Assembly (NCBI GenBank): GCA_945883665.1
Contig: CAMCXV010000035.1
Span: 1 to 11,321, forward strand
DNA length: 11,321 bases
Reading direction: 5' to 3'
Origin: Rickettsia typhi
Lineage (GTDB): Bacteria > Pseudomonadota > Alphaproteobacteria > Rickettsiales > Rickettsiaceae
Below are positions 1 through 8,433 of the stretch, in pieces. The notes under the pieces are model-generated. The model saw nothing but the letters and a program-made list of their open reading frames with translations. It was not told where the DNA came from and searched no databases. Both the position numbers and the translations under genes were made by a program. Numbering within the stretch: position 1 is the first letter of the stretch; every line of letters starts with the position of its first letter.

Positions 1-3000
1 GGAGTGCTTCCGTCTAAATATTGATAACTTATTCCTTGCTGTTCAAGCCTTTTTCTAACTATAGTTAAATAATCGACATATTGGCTAAATACCAAAGCAC
101 GATGATTATTTTCTTTTAGTTCTTGCACTATCTCATCAAAAGCTTCTAGCTTACTATTGGGTATTTCGATGTCATTATTAATTAAACTACAGTCGCAGCA
201 CGCTCTTCGTAACTTAGTAATTTCAGCTAAGATACTGAATCTCTTTTTAGCACTGTCGGCATCGCTGATGCTACTTATTCTTTCCAAAGATTCTCTACGT
301 AGAGCTTCGTAGAAATTCTTTTCTTCATCACTTGGTTCAATAAAGATAGTTTGTTCTGTTTTGGATGGTAATTCATCCAAGACTTTACTTTTCATTCTTC
401 GTAAGATAAAAGGTTGAATTAATCTTTTTAAGGTATTTCTCGCAATAACATCAGTGCCGCGTTCTATCGGTTTAGTATATTTTTCTTGAAATAATTGTCT
501 ACTACCTAAAAACCCTGGATTTAAGAATTCGAATAAGTTCCATAATTCCTCGGTACGGTTTTCTATAGGAGTGCCGCTTAGTGCTATACGATTGACCGCT
601 TGAAGTTCGGTGATAATTTTAAATCTTTTAGTATTGTTTTTAATAGCTTGCGCCTCATCCAATACTATTACTTGAAATTGCCTGCTAGTCAATAGCTCTC
701 CTACTTGATAAAGTAGACCGTAACTACAAATCAACACGTCCATTTTAGTTAAAGCGGCTATTTGTTCCTCTCGGTTATTACTGCCTAGTATTATACACTT
801 CAAGCTCGGAGCGAATTTTTGGCATTCTTCCTGCCAAACATAACAAACGGAAGCGGGGGCTACTACCAAACAAGCCCCTTGAACTGCTTGCTCTAATAAC
901 AAGGCAATCGTTTGTACGGTTTTACCTAGCCCCATATCATCAGCAAGGCAAGCGCCGAATCCTAAGTTAGATAATCTGGCTAGCCACTTAAATCCTTCTA
1001 TTTGGTAAGGTCTTAGTTCTGCTTGGAGGTTATGAGGAATTTTAGGATCATAGTTGTTAGTTGAATTAATTTTATTAATGTGAGTTTGCCAATAATTATC
1101 TGTTTTGCTATTTGTAGAATTATCAACAAACTCTTGGAGTAACGGTGCTCCGAGTTTATGAATAGATTGCCCCTTTTCATCAATTCTGGCGGCTTTCTTC
1201 AATTCCTGCATTCTTTTGGCAAAAGATGCGGTCAAGGCAATAAATCTTTTGTCGCTTAATTCAATAAATCTACCTTTTGCCTGTTCCAAATTTTGTAAAA
1301 AAATACGCATTTCCATCACTTGGGTATCATCTATCGTAATACTACCGTCAAAATTAAACCATTGATTATTACCAGTGATATTTAATTTCAAATCAGTAAA
1401 AGAGATTTCTCGATCAACAAATAAAGATTGCCCTTTCGGCCATTCAATAGTTAGAGATTTATTATGCTTATAATTATTGAGTTGCTGTAATATTTCTAGG
1501 GCGGTTTCTAGCTCTGCTATTTGCCACTCATAATCTATGCAATCCTGTTCCTGTAGAATTGGACAAGTCTGTAGCAAATGACTAACGTTATCTCGCTCAA
1601 GACGCAAATCTCTACTAACGCTTTTGTAGCTATTATCGATTTGCGCGACAATGCTGCTATTACCTTTGCCAGGTTTGTAATATGAACCTTTACCACTGAA
1701 GGGTCTGACAAAAAGTCTAGCTTTTAAAATTTCATCAATAAAAGTAAGCTGCATGATTAAATTAGCATCCCCAGGTTCGCTTTCTAAACCTTCGGTACTA
1801 TCAAACTCGGTTCTAATACTAATATTAGCAGCCGCTTGCTGAAGTAGGGATAATACCTTGTTTCTAGCAACTTTCGGTACTTTTATGCCATTGTTACCAA
1901 GTATCTTAACTATGTCTAAAGTAGACTGAGAAATCTCAACTACCTGATATTTGTTATCACTTTCCTTTTTTAGCTTGACGGTAGGTTGCTGCATATTAGC
2001 GGATTCTGATAATTTTACGAAAAAATTACCTTTTACTTCTTTAAATATCAATTCAGGAGTGGTTTTAGTTAATTCAATATGCGCGCCCGTATCACCGTCA
2101 AATACCAACGGATTGTTTATTAGTGCCAACAAAGCTTTGTCAGAATCAATATAGAAATTACTGTAATGGCTATAATCTGATTTTGCGCAACTAAGAACCG
2201 CTTTATCATATTCAGTTAAATAATCTAAATTATGTTGGGTTTCGTATAATCTTTTTAACGAAGCGGGGCGACCTTTATTCCAAGTACTACTGGCATTACT
2301 CGTCTTCTTTTGCTCTACTGGCACAATCATTTCTCGGTACTTATTAGGATATAGCATCCATACTAATCTCTTGTCATAAGATTTAGTCACTTCGTTTTTA
2401 TTAAAATAATTATTTAGATTATCAAGGACTCTTTCCCATTCATCCTTACTCTTAACTATTCCTGTAAAATCGATAGTATAAGCCTGTCGGCTTGCAGCAT
2501 CTAATTTGTCGTTTTCTGTAGTAGTAGCTGTATCTAGTTGCTCTGGTAGTACTGAGATTAACGCAGGTAGGACTTCATTATACATTGCATGTAATTCTGA
2601 TGCATATTTTTGGATATCAATCGCTTTGGATTTTGTCCAATACAAAACAAGAAATAGGATAAAACCGTCTAATACGTTGTCCAGCACTTTATGAGTACTA
2701 TTGGTAATGAATAATATCTGCTCACTGATTTTTTTAGCATCGATACCAGAGCGCAAAAAATCTACCAACAACATTAATAAGCGGTATGAAGAATCATGGT
2801 GTTGAGTAAAATATTGCGGAATTTCTGGAATATCACCGCGATAACGAGATCGCTCTAATTCTTTGGTATAAAGGGTGCTTAGCGATATATAATGCTTTAA
2901 TAAATCCTGTATTTTACTATGATTGTCAGGTTGATTTGCTTTTAGCAAACAACTCATTGTGAGTTTTGTTTTAAAAATACATTCAAAAACTTGTCCCGCA

Positions 3001-3014
3001 AAATAGGATTGCAT
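1..3014 (-). CDS. SNF2-family DNA helicase/translocase, C-terminus beyond window edge
   Basis: The frame stays open from 3014 to the window edge, giving at least 1004 codons. It encodes a superfamily 2 ATPase of the SNF2/RapA type, which translocates on double-stranded DNA and remodels bound proteins. The conserved block starts near residue 666 (ELRPYQ). Motif I is ADDMGLGKT (about 695), motif Ia LVVAPASVCYVW, motif II DEAQ (about 786), motif III ALSGTPIENR (about 813), then PFILRRMKSKV, and motif IV HRALVFSQY (about 970). The last helicase motifs are off the window. The 660-residue N-terminal part is not recognised; bacterial members often carry long family-specific N-termini. The start at 3014 is the most upstream ATG after a TAG at 3024-3026 and has a weak AG-rich ribosome site; the next ATG (2957) has none. 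Such helicases are known on rickettsial plasmids. No frameshift or stop was found. Confidence 0.9.
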   Translation of the reverse strand, partial: MQSYFAGQVFECIFKTKLTMSCLLKANQPDNHSKIQDLLKHYISLSTLYTKELERSRYRGDIPEIPQYFTQHHDSSYRLLMLLVDFLRSGIDAKKISEQILFITNSTHKVLDNVLDGFILFLVLYWTKSKAIDIQKYASELHAMYNEVLPALISVLPEQLDTATTTENDKLDAASRQAYTIDFTGIVKSKDEWERVLDNLNNYFNKNEVTKSYDKRLVWMLYPNKYREMIVPVEQKKTSNASSTWNKGRPASLKRLYETQHNLDYLTEYDKAVLSCAKSDYSHYSNFYIDSDKALLALINNPLVFDGDTGAHIELTKTTPELIFKEVKGNFFVKLSESANMQQPTVKLKKESDNKYQVVEISQSTLDIVKILGNNGIKVPKVARNKVLSLLQQAAANISIRTEFDSTEGLESEPGDANLIMQLTFIDEILKARLFVRPFSGKGSYYKPGKGNSSIVAQIDNSYKSVSRDLRLERDNVSHLLQTCPILQEQDCIDYEWQIAELETALEILQQLNNYKHNKSLTIEWPKGQSLFVDREISFTDLKLNITGNNQWFNFDGSITIDDTQVMEMRIFLQNLEQAKGRFIELSDKRFIALTASFAKRMQELKKAARIDEKGQSIHKLGAPLLQEFVDNSTNSKTDNYWQTHINKINSTNNYDPKIPHNLQAELRPYQIEGFKWLARLSNLGFGACLADDMGLGKTVQTIALLLEQAVQGACLVVAPASVCYVWQEECQKFAPSLKCIILGSNNREEQIAALTKMDVLICSYGLLYQVGELLTSRQFQVIVLDEAQAIKNNTKRFKIITELQAVNRIALSGTPIENRTEELWNLFEFLNPGFLGSRQLFQEKYTKPIERGTDVIARNTLKRLIQPFILRRMKSKVLDELPSKTEQTIFIEPSDEEKNFYEALRRESLERISSISDADSAKKRFSILAEITKLRRACCDCSLINNDIEIPNSKLEAFDEIVQELKENNHRALVFSQYVDYLTIVRKRLEQQGISYQYLDGST

Positions 3015-3131
3015 ATTTTTGCTCTACTTTAAGAAATTTTAGTGATTTTACGAAGTATTTACTGATTTTTGTGCGATTTGGATAGAAATTTCCCGTTAAC
3101 TGTACTTAAGAATTTAACTTTAGCAAGTCAT

Positions 3132-3629
3132 TTATCCGCAAAAATGTCGAAGATTTATCATGCTGTATGCTATAGCTTTCATGGCATAGTGGTGTATACT
3201 ATGAAATTCAAATCTTAATAACAGTCGCTTGAACTTGTCTTCCCAAGCAAATACTCTTTCTATTGTTCTAAATCTTTCCTTGAAGATCTTTTGATCAAAA
3301 AGTTGCTTTTTGCCTCGCTTTGTTTTCTTACGATTTCTTTTATTCTCAGGAATATTTGGCGTCATATGTAAATTAAAAATTGCCTTACGATTTTTACGTG
3401 AATTATACACGCCGTCAAAACTCATCGTACTACCGACAAGGTCTAGTCCTATTGCCTTTGTAATTTTCTTGAGATTAGATATAGCTGGAACAAGAAGAAC
3501 AGTTTCGTTCCTATTCCCAGGTGCAACCACTATCGGAGCAATAACGTTGCAATTTCTGTCGGATATGGCCACGACTTTATCTCCTTTTGTGTGTTTGTGC
3601 CCATTGCGACCTAAATTATCGCCCCTTTT
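3132..3629 (-). CDS. IS5-like transposase, C-terminal part (ORFB, reached by -1 frameshift)
   Basis: This frame is open from 3629 to the stop at 3132 and has no ATG near its beginning; the first possible independent start is GTG at 3572. It continues the transposase catalytic domain after the 5' part. The segment GDNLGRNGHKHTKGDK at its beginning matches the region that normally follows the first catalytic Asp. The second catalytic Asp is probably in MSFDGVYNS and the Glu in RTIERVFAWED, with the usual following R-x-E/F-H helix (LRFEFHSIHHYAMK). If joined by a -1 shift at the A6G4 run (3623-3631), the full protein is about 287 residues, a normal size for IS5-family transposases. It is either a programmed frameshift or one recent mutation. 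Confidence 0.75.
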   Translation of the reverse strand, partial: KRGDNLGRNGHKHTKGDKVVAISDRNCNVIAPIVVAPGNRNETVLLVPAISNLKKITKAIGLDLVGSTMSFDGVYNSRKNRKAIFNLHMTPNIPENKRNRKKTKRGKKQLFDQKIFKERFRTIERVFAWEDKFKRLLLRFEFHSIHHYAMKAIAYSMINLRHFCG

Positions 3630-3994
3630 TTAGCCGTCGTACAAGTACCGTCACCATGTAACACCGAGGTATCAAGCAGTTTAGCCACAAACAACTTGGC
3701 TACTGAGGCTTCAAAAATCTTATCAAAACATCCGAGTCTTGCCCAAAATTTAAATGCGTTGAAGACGTTAGTATAATGAATCTCTGACTTGCCATCTACG
3801 TCTTTATCTATCGGTATATTCTCCCATTGGCAACCAGTATGCATTAAATAAAGAATATAGTTGAATAATTTAAAAAACGGTAACTTTTTACTCGGTCCGC
3901 GCTTTCCTCTTTTTAGATACGGTAAGACAAATTCATTAAATTCATTTTCCTTCAAAGCCGTAGGAATCCTATTGTACTGCCTTTTTTTACTCAT
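3611..3994 (-). CDS. IS5-like transposase, N-terminal part (ORFA)
   Basis: This 127-residue product is the N-terminal half of a DDE transposase that cuts and joins the element ends. It contains the DUF4096-like segment with the conserved MHTGCQWENIP (about 51-61) and the predicted first catalytic Asp in HGDGT (about 115). The frame stops at TAG 3611-3613, soon after an A6G4 run, and overlaps the downstream frame by 19 bases. The ATG at 3994 begins the basic MSKKRQYNR segment, with no earlier in-phase ATG inside the element. Two-frame transposases are established in parts of the IS5 family, so the split need not mean inactivation. The same gene is encoded by 3132-3629. Confidence 0.8.
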   Translation of the reverse strand: MSKKRQYNRIPTALKENEFNEFVLPYLKRGKRGPSKKLPFFKLFNYILYLMHTGCQWENIPIDKDVDGKSEIHYTNVFNAFKFWARLGCFDKIFEASVAKLFVAKLLDTSVLHGDGTCTTAKKGAII

Positions 3995-4029
3995 ATTGAT
4001 TGACTACTGAAATATATTTAATTAATCAA

Positions 4030-4938
4030 TTAATATACTTGCAAACTATTAAAACTCAAGGCATTAGAGCATAATATTTTTACGTTACTAAACTCGCAAT
4101 GAGTTGTACGTAATAATTTTTTATCATTACTATTTAATAAGTTTAAGAGTAGTTCCATATGTTTTTTTATTGGATTATTAGACTTGGTCAATATATTTTT
4201 ATATTCATCAATAGAAAGATATTTATGTTCTTTCAGCAAAAAAGCTCCCTGTACGATCGGACCTGGGTATCCTTTAAATATATCTACTAATTTTCCAAAT
4301 AGCTCTTGATTTACTTTATCTTTTCCTAATATTTCTTGTAAAAGCTTCATAGCATTTTCTGGATCTAATTGATGCACATAGATGTTATTTGGTAAGGCAC
4401 TAGAATCCTGAGCACATATTATAATATGACCATTATGATTCCAATTTATTATTGGATATAGTTTTTGATTTTGGTTTAATTTTAAGTTATCAAATACTAA
4501 TAACCAATTTTTTCTTTCTGTTAAAAAATTCATAGTTTCTTTTTGAGCTTTCTCGGCTTCTTCAGAAATTTTATTTTGACTTTTCGATAACAACGTTTCA
4601 TTAATTTTCTTGGCTAACAACACAAACTGTTCTTTCAAATCTACATTTGAATCAAAAAACCATATCAATTCATATCTTTCCCTATTTTGTAGTGCATATT
4701 TTCTAGCAATCTCAGTTTTACCAATGCTAGTAACACCTATTAAACTTACTATTCTATGTAATATTAAGCTTTGTCTTATATCTTTTGTTTGCTCAGTGCG
4801 ATCAACAAAATATTCCACTGGATTCAACCTTTTTTCTACTATCATATCATTTTCTTCGATGCAAAAAGCACTCCATGCAAACAAAATTACATATAATTTA
4901 ATAAATAGCCTACTACATTTTATTAAATTTAATAACAT
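4030..4938 (-). CDS. membrane-anchored NB-ARC (STAND) ATPase, probably C-terminally truncated
   Basis: This is a 302-residue signal-transduction ATPase of the NB-ARC type. Visible motifs are the P-loop GVTSIGKT (68-75), Walker B LLVFDN (146-151), a sensor-1-like strand GHIIICAQDS, and a GLPL-equivalent GYPGP (223-227). The N-terminus has a single hydrophobic segment (LFIKLYVILFAWSAF, about residues 11-25), which predicts a membrane anchor or signal sequence and is unusual for NB-ARC proteins. Start: AGGAG at 4946-4950 lies 7 bases before ATG 4936-4938, so this ATG is preferred over those at 4953 and 4944. The gene overlaps the end of the upstream sensor-like gene by 26 bases, suggesting translational coupling. 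NB-ARC proteins usually continue into repeat sensor domains such as TPR. Here the frame ends soon after the ARC region, inside the probable end of an IS, so truncation is likely. Confidence 0.75.
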   Translation of the reverse strand: MLLNLIKCSRLFIKLYVILFAWSAFCIEENDMIVEKRLNPVEYFVDRTEQTKDIRQSLILHRIVSLIGVTSIGKTEIARKYALQNRERYELIWFFDSNVDLKEQFVLLAKKINETLLSKSQNKISEEAEKAQKETMNFLTERKNWLLVFDNLKLNQNQKLYPIINWNHNGHIIICAQDSSALPNNIYVHQLDPENAMKLLQEILGKDKVNQELFGKLVDIFKGYPGPIVQGAFLLKEHKYLSIDEYKNILTKSNNPIKKHMELLLNLLNSNDKKLLRTTHCEFSNVKILCSNALSFNSLQVY

Positions 4939-6199
4939 GACCATACTCCTCATTTCTATTGAAATTAAATATTGTTATTATGTTACTGCCTTGCTCAGGA
5001 ATAATTTTGTAGCTTAATCCATTCTGTTTGATTAATTGAAATATTTTTCTGCAATTCAGTATATGAGGGTTGCCTAAGTGGTGAATTATATCTTCAGACC
5101 ATTGACACATATGTTTTTCATTAGCAGCGAATGAATCATAGGTTATAACAACTCTATCTTCTTGGAAATTAATAGAAAACCTTTTAACATGAGTTCCACC
5201 CCTCATAAAATATAAAACATTAAATAGTAAATTTATAATAATCTGTTTAAATATTTTTATATCAAACTTTGTAGCGATGAATAGCACATCAGATACAAGT
5301 TGTAATTCAAATTTATAAAAAACTCTTATAGTATAAGCTAAAGTAAGTACCCTTATTTCTTCTATAAATTCAGCAACATTTAATTGATCAATATTTATTT
5401 TTACAGCAGGGTTTTGTTTGACTAAACTATCTTTTCTTGTTAAATCTTGAAAAACCTTGGTATATTTAAGATTCAATTCCCATTCGTCTTTTAGGGTTAA
5501 AATCTTTTTATCTAATTCATTAGACTTTATTACTTTACGTATTATCCAAATAATTAAGGGGATCAGCACTAAAAAAGATAAAACAGAACTAATAATTATT
5601 GTGGAAACTTGGCTATTCAATTGCTGCAAATTAGTTTTTACAAATTGGGAATCTTTTATAAGGCTAAGTTTAATTGTTAAAAAATTCTCCTCATTGATTT
5701 GATATCTATTTACGGATAAAAAATTAAAATCCTCGATATTAGTTACTAATAATTGATCGTTTAAAGATATTTGATAATAAAAATTTTTGCCCAAAATAGA
5801 ATTCACTAATGACAGTAAAGGTTGTAGATCAAAAATCATTTGACCTTGACCACGAATAATGTACAAAATATTCCCTAGTACTATTATATTTTGCTTTTTT
5901 AGGTTAATTTGTGAATAGTTTTTGAGTATATTTAATTGATTAAGGCTCGAAGATTTATCAAAAATAATCTTTAAATCACTTAAAATAAAGTTCTTTATGC
6001 TTATCTCATTACCTTCGGTAAATGCAAGTTCTTTTTCTTGTTGTTGAAAAAAAACATATTGACATAAAGCAATATTTATAATGGTTATCACAACAAAAAT
6101 AGATATCATAGACACGTAATATTGCCAACGTCCTTTCTCTACATTAGTAATTAGTTTATTTGTTCCATAACTCACGAAAGGTTTCTTTATTCTTAGCAT
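4913..6199 (-). CDS. two-TM sensor-like protein resembling a degenerate histidine kinase
   Basis: The 428-residue product has a TM segment at about 27-49, an extracytoplasmic region of about 150 residues, a second TM at about 199-221, and a cytoplasmic part of about 200 residues. The cytoplasmic part resembles a sensor histidine kinase: a helical region (ELNLKYTKVFQDLTRKDS) where a phospho-acceptor helix would lie, then an N-box-like FKQIIINLLFNVLYFM (about 317-332). No convincing H-box histidine is seen, and the glycine-rich ATP-lid boxes (DxGxG, GxGxG) are absent or replaced, so kinase activity is doubtful. It may be a pseudokinase or receptor that signals to the NB-ARC ATPase encoded by the overlapping next gene. 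The start is ATG 6197-6199 with a weak ribosome site. Similar proteins are, to my knowledge, cargo of rickettsial mobile elements. Confidence 0.65.
   Translation of the reverse strand: MLRIKKPFVSYGTNKLITNVEKGRWQYYVSMISIFVVITIINIALCQYVFFQQQEKELAFTEGNEISIKNFILSDLKIIFDKSSSLNQLNILKNYSQINLKKQNIIVLGNILYIIRGQGQMIFDLQPLLSLVNSILGKNFYYQISLNDQLLVTNIEDFNFLSVNRYQINEENFLTIKLSLIKDSQFVKTNLQQLNSQVSTIIISSVLSFLVLIPLIIWIIRKVIKSNELDKKILTLKDEWELNLKYTKVFQDLTRKDSLVKQNPAVKINIDQLNVAEFIEEIRVLTLAYTIRVFYKFELQLVSDVLFIATKFDIKIFKQIIINLLFNVLYFMRGGTHVKRFSINFQEDRVVITYDSFAANEKHMCQWSEDIIHHLGNPHILNCRKIFQLIKQNGLSYKIIPEQGSNIITIFNFNRNEEYGHVIKFNKM
4946..4950 (-). promoter_or_regulatory. ribosome binding site deciding the NB-ARC start
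   Basis: AGGAG on the minus strand, 7 bases before the ATG at 4936-4938. It lies inside the 3' end of the upstream coding sequence and rules against the longer start at 4953, where the motif would be inside the coding region. Confidence 0.6.
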
Positions 6200-6387
6200 T
6201 AATAAGTATCACGATATTTATTTTCTAATTTTAAAGAAAATACCAACAACCTATTAACAACTCATTAATTAAGTTACATTTTATCAAGTTATTTATCTAT
6301 TTATCTATAAAGAAATAGTAAGTATTAACTTTTAAACCATTTGTTAACTAATAAGTTTGTATAATATTGGGCTTTTTCAATTTTATG

Positions 6388-6651
6388 TTAGCACTCATAT
6401 CCCCCATTTATTATTTTCTCTAAATCATTCTGTAGTCTTGTCATATATGTTTTAACTTCCTTAAACATACATACCCTATGTTTTTTAAGTATTTCATCAA
6501 ATTCTTCGGCATACGCATCAATTAATTCCATGATCTGTCTTTTAATAAAAGGATCTATGGTAGCATTAATTGCTTCTTGCTCTATCATTGATAAAACATC
6601 CCCTATAATATTTCCTAATTTTCTCAGCTTATCTTCTAGTTTTTCCGCCAC
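6388..6651 (-). CDS. small helical protein of unknown function
   Basis: The product has 87 residues, is mostly charged and helix-forming, and has no recognised motif or membrane segment; a coiled-coil or dimerising role would fit. The start shown is GTG at 6649-6651 without a good ribosome site. In the same frame upstream is ATG-AAG-AAA-TAG (6667-6678) followed by lysine-rich codons that run into this frame. The gene may originally have begun at 6678 and acquired an early TAG (6667-6669). It lies 188 bases before the sensor-like gene on the same strand and could share its transcript. Confidence 0.45.
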   Translation of the reverse strand: MAEKLEDKLRKLGNIIGDVLSMIEQEAINATIDPFIKRQIMELIDAYAEEFDEILKKHRVCMFKEVKTYMTRLQNDLEKIINGGYEC

Positions 6652-6697
6652 GCTTTTTAATTTTTTCTATTTCTTCATTTCTGATGCTTTATAAAAC

Positions 6698-6724
6698 TAA
6701 CTACCTTAAGTATAGTAGTTTTTT
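6698..6724. terminator. small hairpin with T-run, possible terminator after rep
   Basis: Inverted repeat AACTAC (6699-6704) and GTAGTT (6715-6720) with a 10-base loop. On the plus strand it is followed by TTTT; on the minus strand by AGTTTT. It sits about 90 bases past the rep stop, between rep and the small helical gene. The stem is only 6 bp and AT-rich, so termination is uncertain. Confidence 0.3.
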
Positions 6725-6812
6725 AATATGAGTCAACCTTTGGTTAAATAAAATATCACAGCATTATCGCTTCATGGGACTATTACAAATAGTAAGAATG
6801 ATTATATAAACC

Positions 6813-8396
6813 TCAACAAAACTCTAATTTATAACTCTCCCTGGAAACTAGTTTCTCTATCACATCAAAATAATTTTGGCTAATCCAGTCTTTGATAAAA
6901 CTATTCGGAGCTTTTAGTTTTAGTTCGTTCTTTTCTGTATTTTCAACAGCTTCTAGTTTTGAAAACCAGTTATTATCCGTTGCCTTGCCATAAGTGGCTA
7001 TTAATTTTTCTCTTGCCCTACCCCATATGCCAGTTGGTATTGACGTTTCTCTTGCTCTATTTTGATTATTATTTTTAAATATAATCACTTTTTCCGGCAT
7101 AATGATTTTTATATCTTGAATATGCCCTAATCTCTCATCAGTAAAATCTAGTTGTTCATGGGTGCTTTGTGCTTCTTGCAAGATTAGCTTTTCTTCTATA
7201 TTCGTTAATTCTACATGTTTTGATAAATGAAGATTAAATATTCCCCCTTTAATATCGATAATATCAAAGGCTTTTAGCAATTCGTAAACTGTTTTTTGCG
7301 GTAATCTTGCAGCTATTCTTTTCTTAAAATGCCATTCTTTAGATGTTTCTAAATTATATTCTATTTTGGTTAAATATTCCTCTTGTAGTTTTTGTTCTTT
7401 CTCTTCTTTTGATTGATTATTTTTGATTTTGAAGTTTTCGTTATTGATTTTAACCGCATCTCTCATCTCATAAGCAAATACTTTGCTCATATAACTTAAA
7501 AAGCCTTTCTTGCTCTTGAAATAGCGATTGCTTAAACGCTTTGACATATCAAGCAATATCTCGTTCATTGCATTTAAAGAAAACTCCCTTTTAGAGGAAG
7601 ATTGTAATATTTGGCAGTCTTCCTTTGTCAGTGGGTAAAAATCTTTAAGTTCCTTAGCTTTATCAAAATTATTTTTGTGTAGAGAAGCTCTAACCCCCTT
7701 ATTTTCTTTTAGCCCATCTTCTTCAAAAGAATTTTCTAAAAAATTAGATTCATATTTTGTAGATCTATCTTTTTCTTTAGAAAAAGGTTTAATTAGTTCT
7801 TTAGTACCAGATAGCGGTCTGATACCCCCTTTGACCTGATTAGCATTATTTTGCAATGTTTGTGAAGGAAAAACAATATTATGTTTTTCCTGTATATATT
7901 TATAGTTGGTTTGAGGATTTAAATTGATTACTTCTTCTTTATCAACACCGAGAGTATTAAAGAAATGAGGTGTCTTTTTCCATACGTAGATAATTAATTG
8001 ATTATAGGATTTGGTAGTAGCAGTTTCTTTGTGTTGAAAACTTCTATTTGTTAACCCCAATCTCTCCAGTTTGATTATTTTCTTTCTTATAGTATCTTTT
8101 GAAACTCCGTGTAGTTCGCTTAGTTTTTGGTAATTTATATATATACCCTTAGTCTTAAGTTTTTTTCTGAGTAATACATTACCATCTTTAGTATAAATCT
8201 TGGTTGGATTGTACCAAGAGCGAAAAGTATCCCAGTATAGATTGATTGCTAAGTGATCAGGGTTACCAGCGGCGCAAATAATAATTTTGTTTAGTTGAGA
8301 CTTATTCCTTAGTTCAGGGGCTAACATAGATAAGTTTATTGCAGAATTGCTACAGCTAATTGAATTAACTGGTGTTTTATTTGTAGAAATAGACAT
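6813..8396 (-). CDS. plasmid replication protein with C-terminal DnaA_N-like domain
   Basis: This 527-residue protein is the probable plasmid replication initiator. Residues about 85-120 form a winged-helix candidate (YINYQKLSELHGVSKDTIRK), suited to binding origin DNA. The last 70 residues (457-527) resemble DnaA domain I: IWGRAREKLIATYG, then WFSKLEAV, then LKLKAPNSFIKDWISQNY, which fits the DnaA_N pattern of W...L...W...L and aPn-f--wi--nY. In DnaA this domain contacts the replicative helicase, which suggests a way to recruit DnaB. No AAA+ ATPase or DnaA domain IV box-binding signature is seen, so it is not a chromosomal DnaA. DnaA-like replication proteins paired with ParA are known on Rickettsia plasmids. 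The start ATG 8394-8396 follows GAGGT (8401-8405). A candidate antisense RNA lies in the leader. Confidence 0.8.
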   Translation of the reverse strand: MSISTNKTPVNSISCSNSAINLSMLAPELRNKSQLNKIIICAAGNPDHLAINLYWDTFRSWYNPTKIYTKDGNVLLRKKLKTKGIYINYQKLSELHGVSKDTIRKKIIKLERLGLTNRSFQHKETATTKSYNQLIIYVWKKTPHFFNTLGVDKEEVINLNPQTNYKYIQEKHNIVFPSQTLQNNANQVKGGIRPLSGTKELIKPFSKEKDRSTKYESNFLENSFEEDGLKENKGVRASLHKNNFDKAKELKDFYPLTKEDCQILQSSSKREFSLNAMNEILLDMSKRLSNRYFKSKKGFLSYMSKVFAYEMRDAVKINNENFKIKNNQSKEEKEQKLQEEYLTKIEYNLETSKEWHFKKRIAARLPQKTVYELLKAFDIIDIKGGIFNLHLSKHVELTNIEEKLILQEAQSTHEQLDFTDERLGHIQDIKIIMPEKVIIFKNNNQNRARETSIPTGIWGRAREKLIATYGKATDNNWFSKLEAVENTEKNELKLKAPNSFIKDWISQNYFDVIEKLVSRESYKLEFC

Positions 8397-8433
8397 TTTA
8401 ACCTCATGTTACGAGGGCTAAAACTAAAAACGC

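Larger units (their letters stand above)
3123..4042 (-). mobile_element. IS5-like insertion sequence (ends tentative)
   Basis: A two-frame DDE transposase occupies 3132-3994. The element ends are set only by the hexamer GCAAGT, found just outside the transposase stop (3123-3128) and, inverted, 28 bases upstream of the helicase-proximal partner's opposite end, between the transposase start and the NB-ARC gene (ACTTGC, 4037-4042). Similarity continues weakly inward. No clean target-site duplication was seen, so the ends could be off by 10 to 20 bases. The right end lies inside the last codons of the NB-ARC gene, so insertion probably truncated that gene. Confidence 0.55.

Noticed and set aside
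4840..4870. Lipoprotein signal (lipobox) at the cysteine after FAWSAF in the NB-ARC protein
   Set aside because: Residue -1 is Phe, which lipoprotein signal peptidase sites do not use; a plain membrane anchor is more likely.
6287..6308. Tandem ATTTATCT repeats between the sensor-like gene and the small helical gene
   Set aside because: Only two units in very AT-rich DNA, so chance is sufficient.
6342..6366. Plus-strand promoter TTGTTA...TATAAT
   Set aside because: Spacer is only 13 bases and no plus-strand gene or terminator follows.
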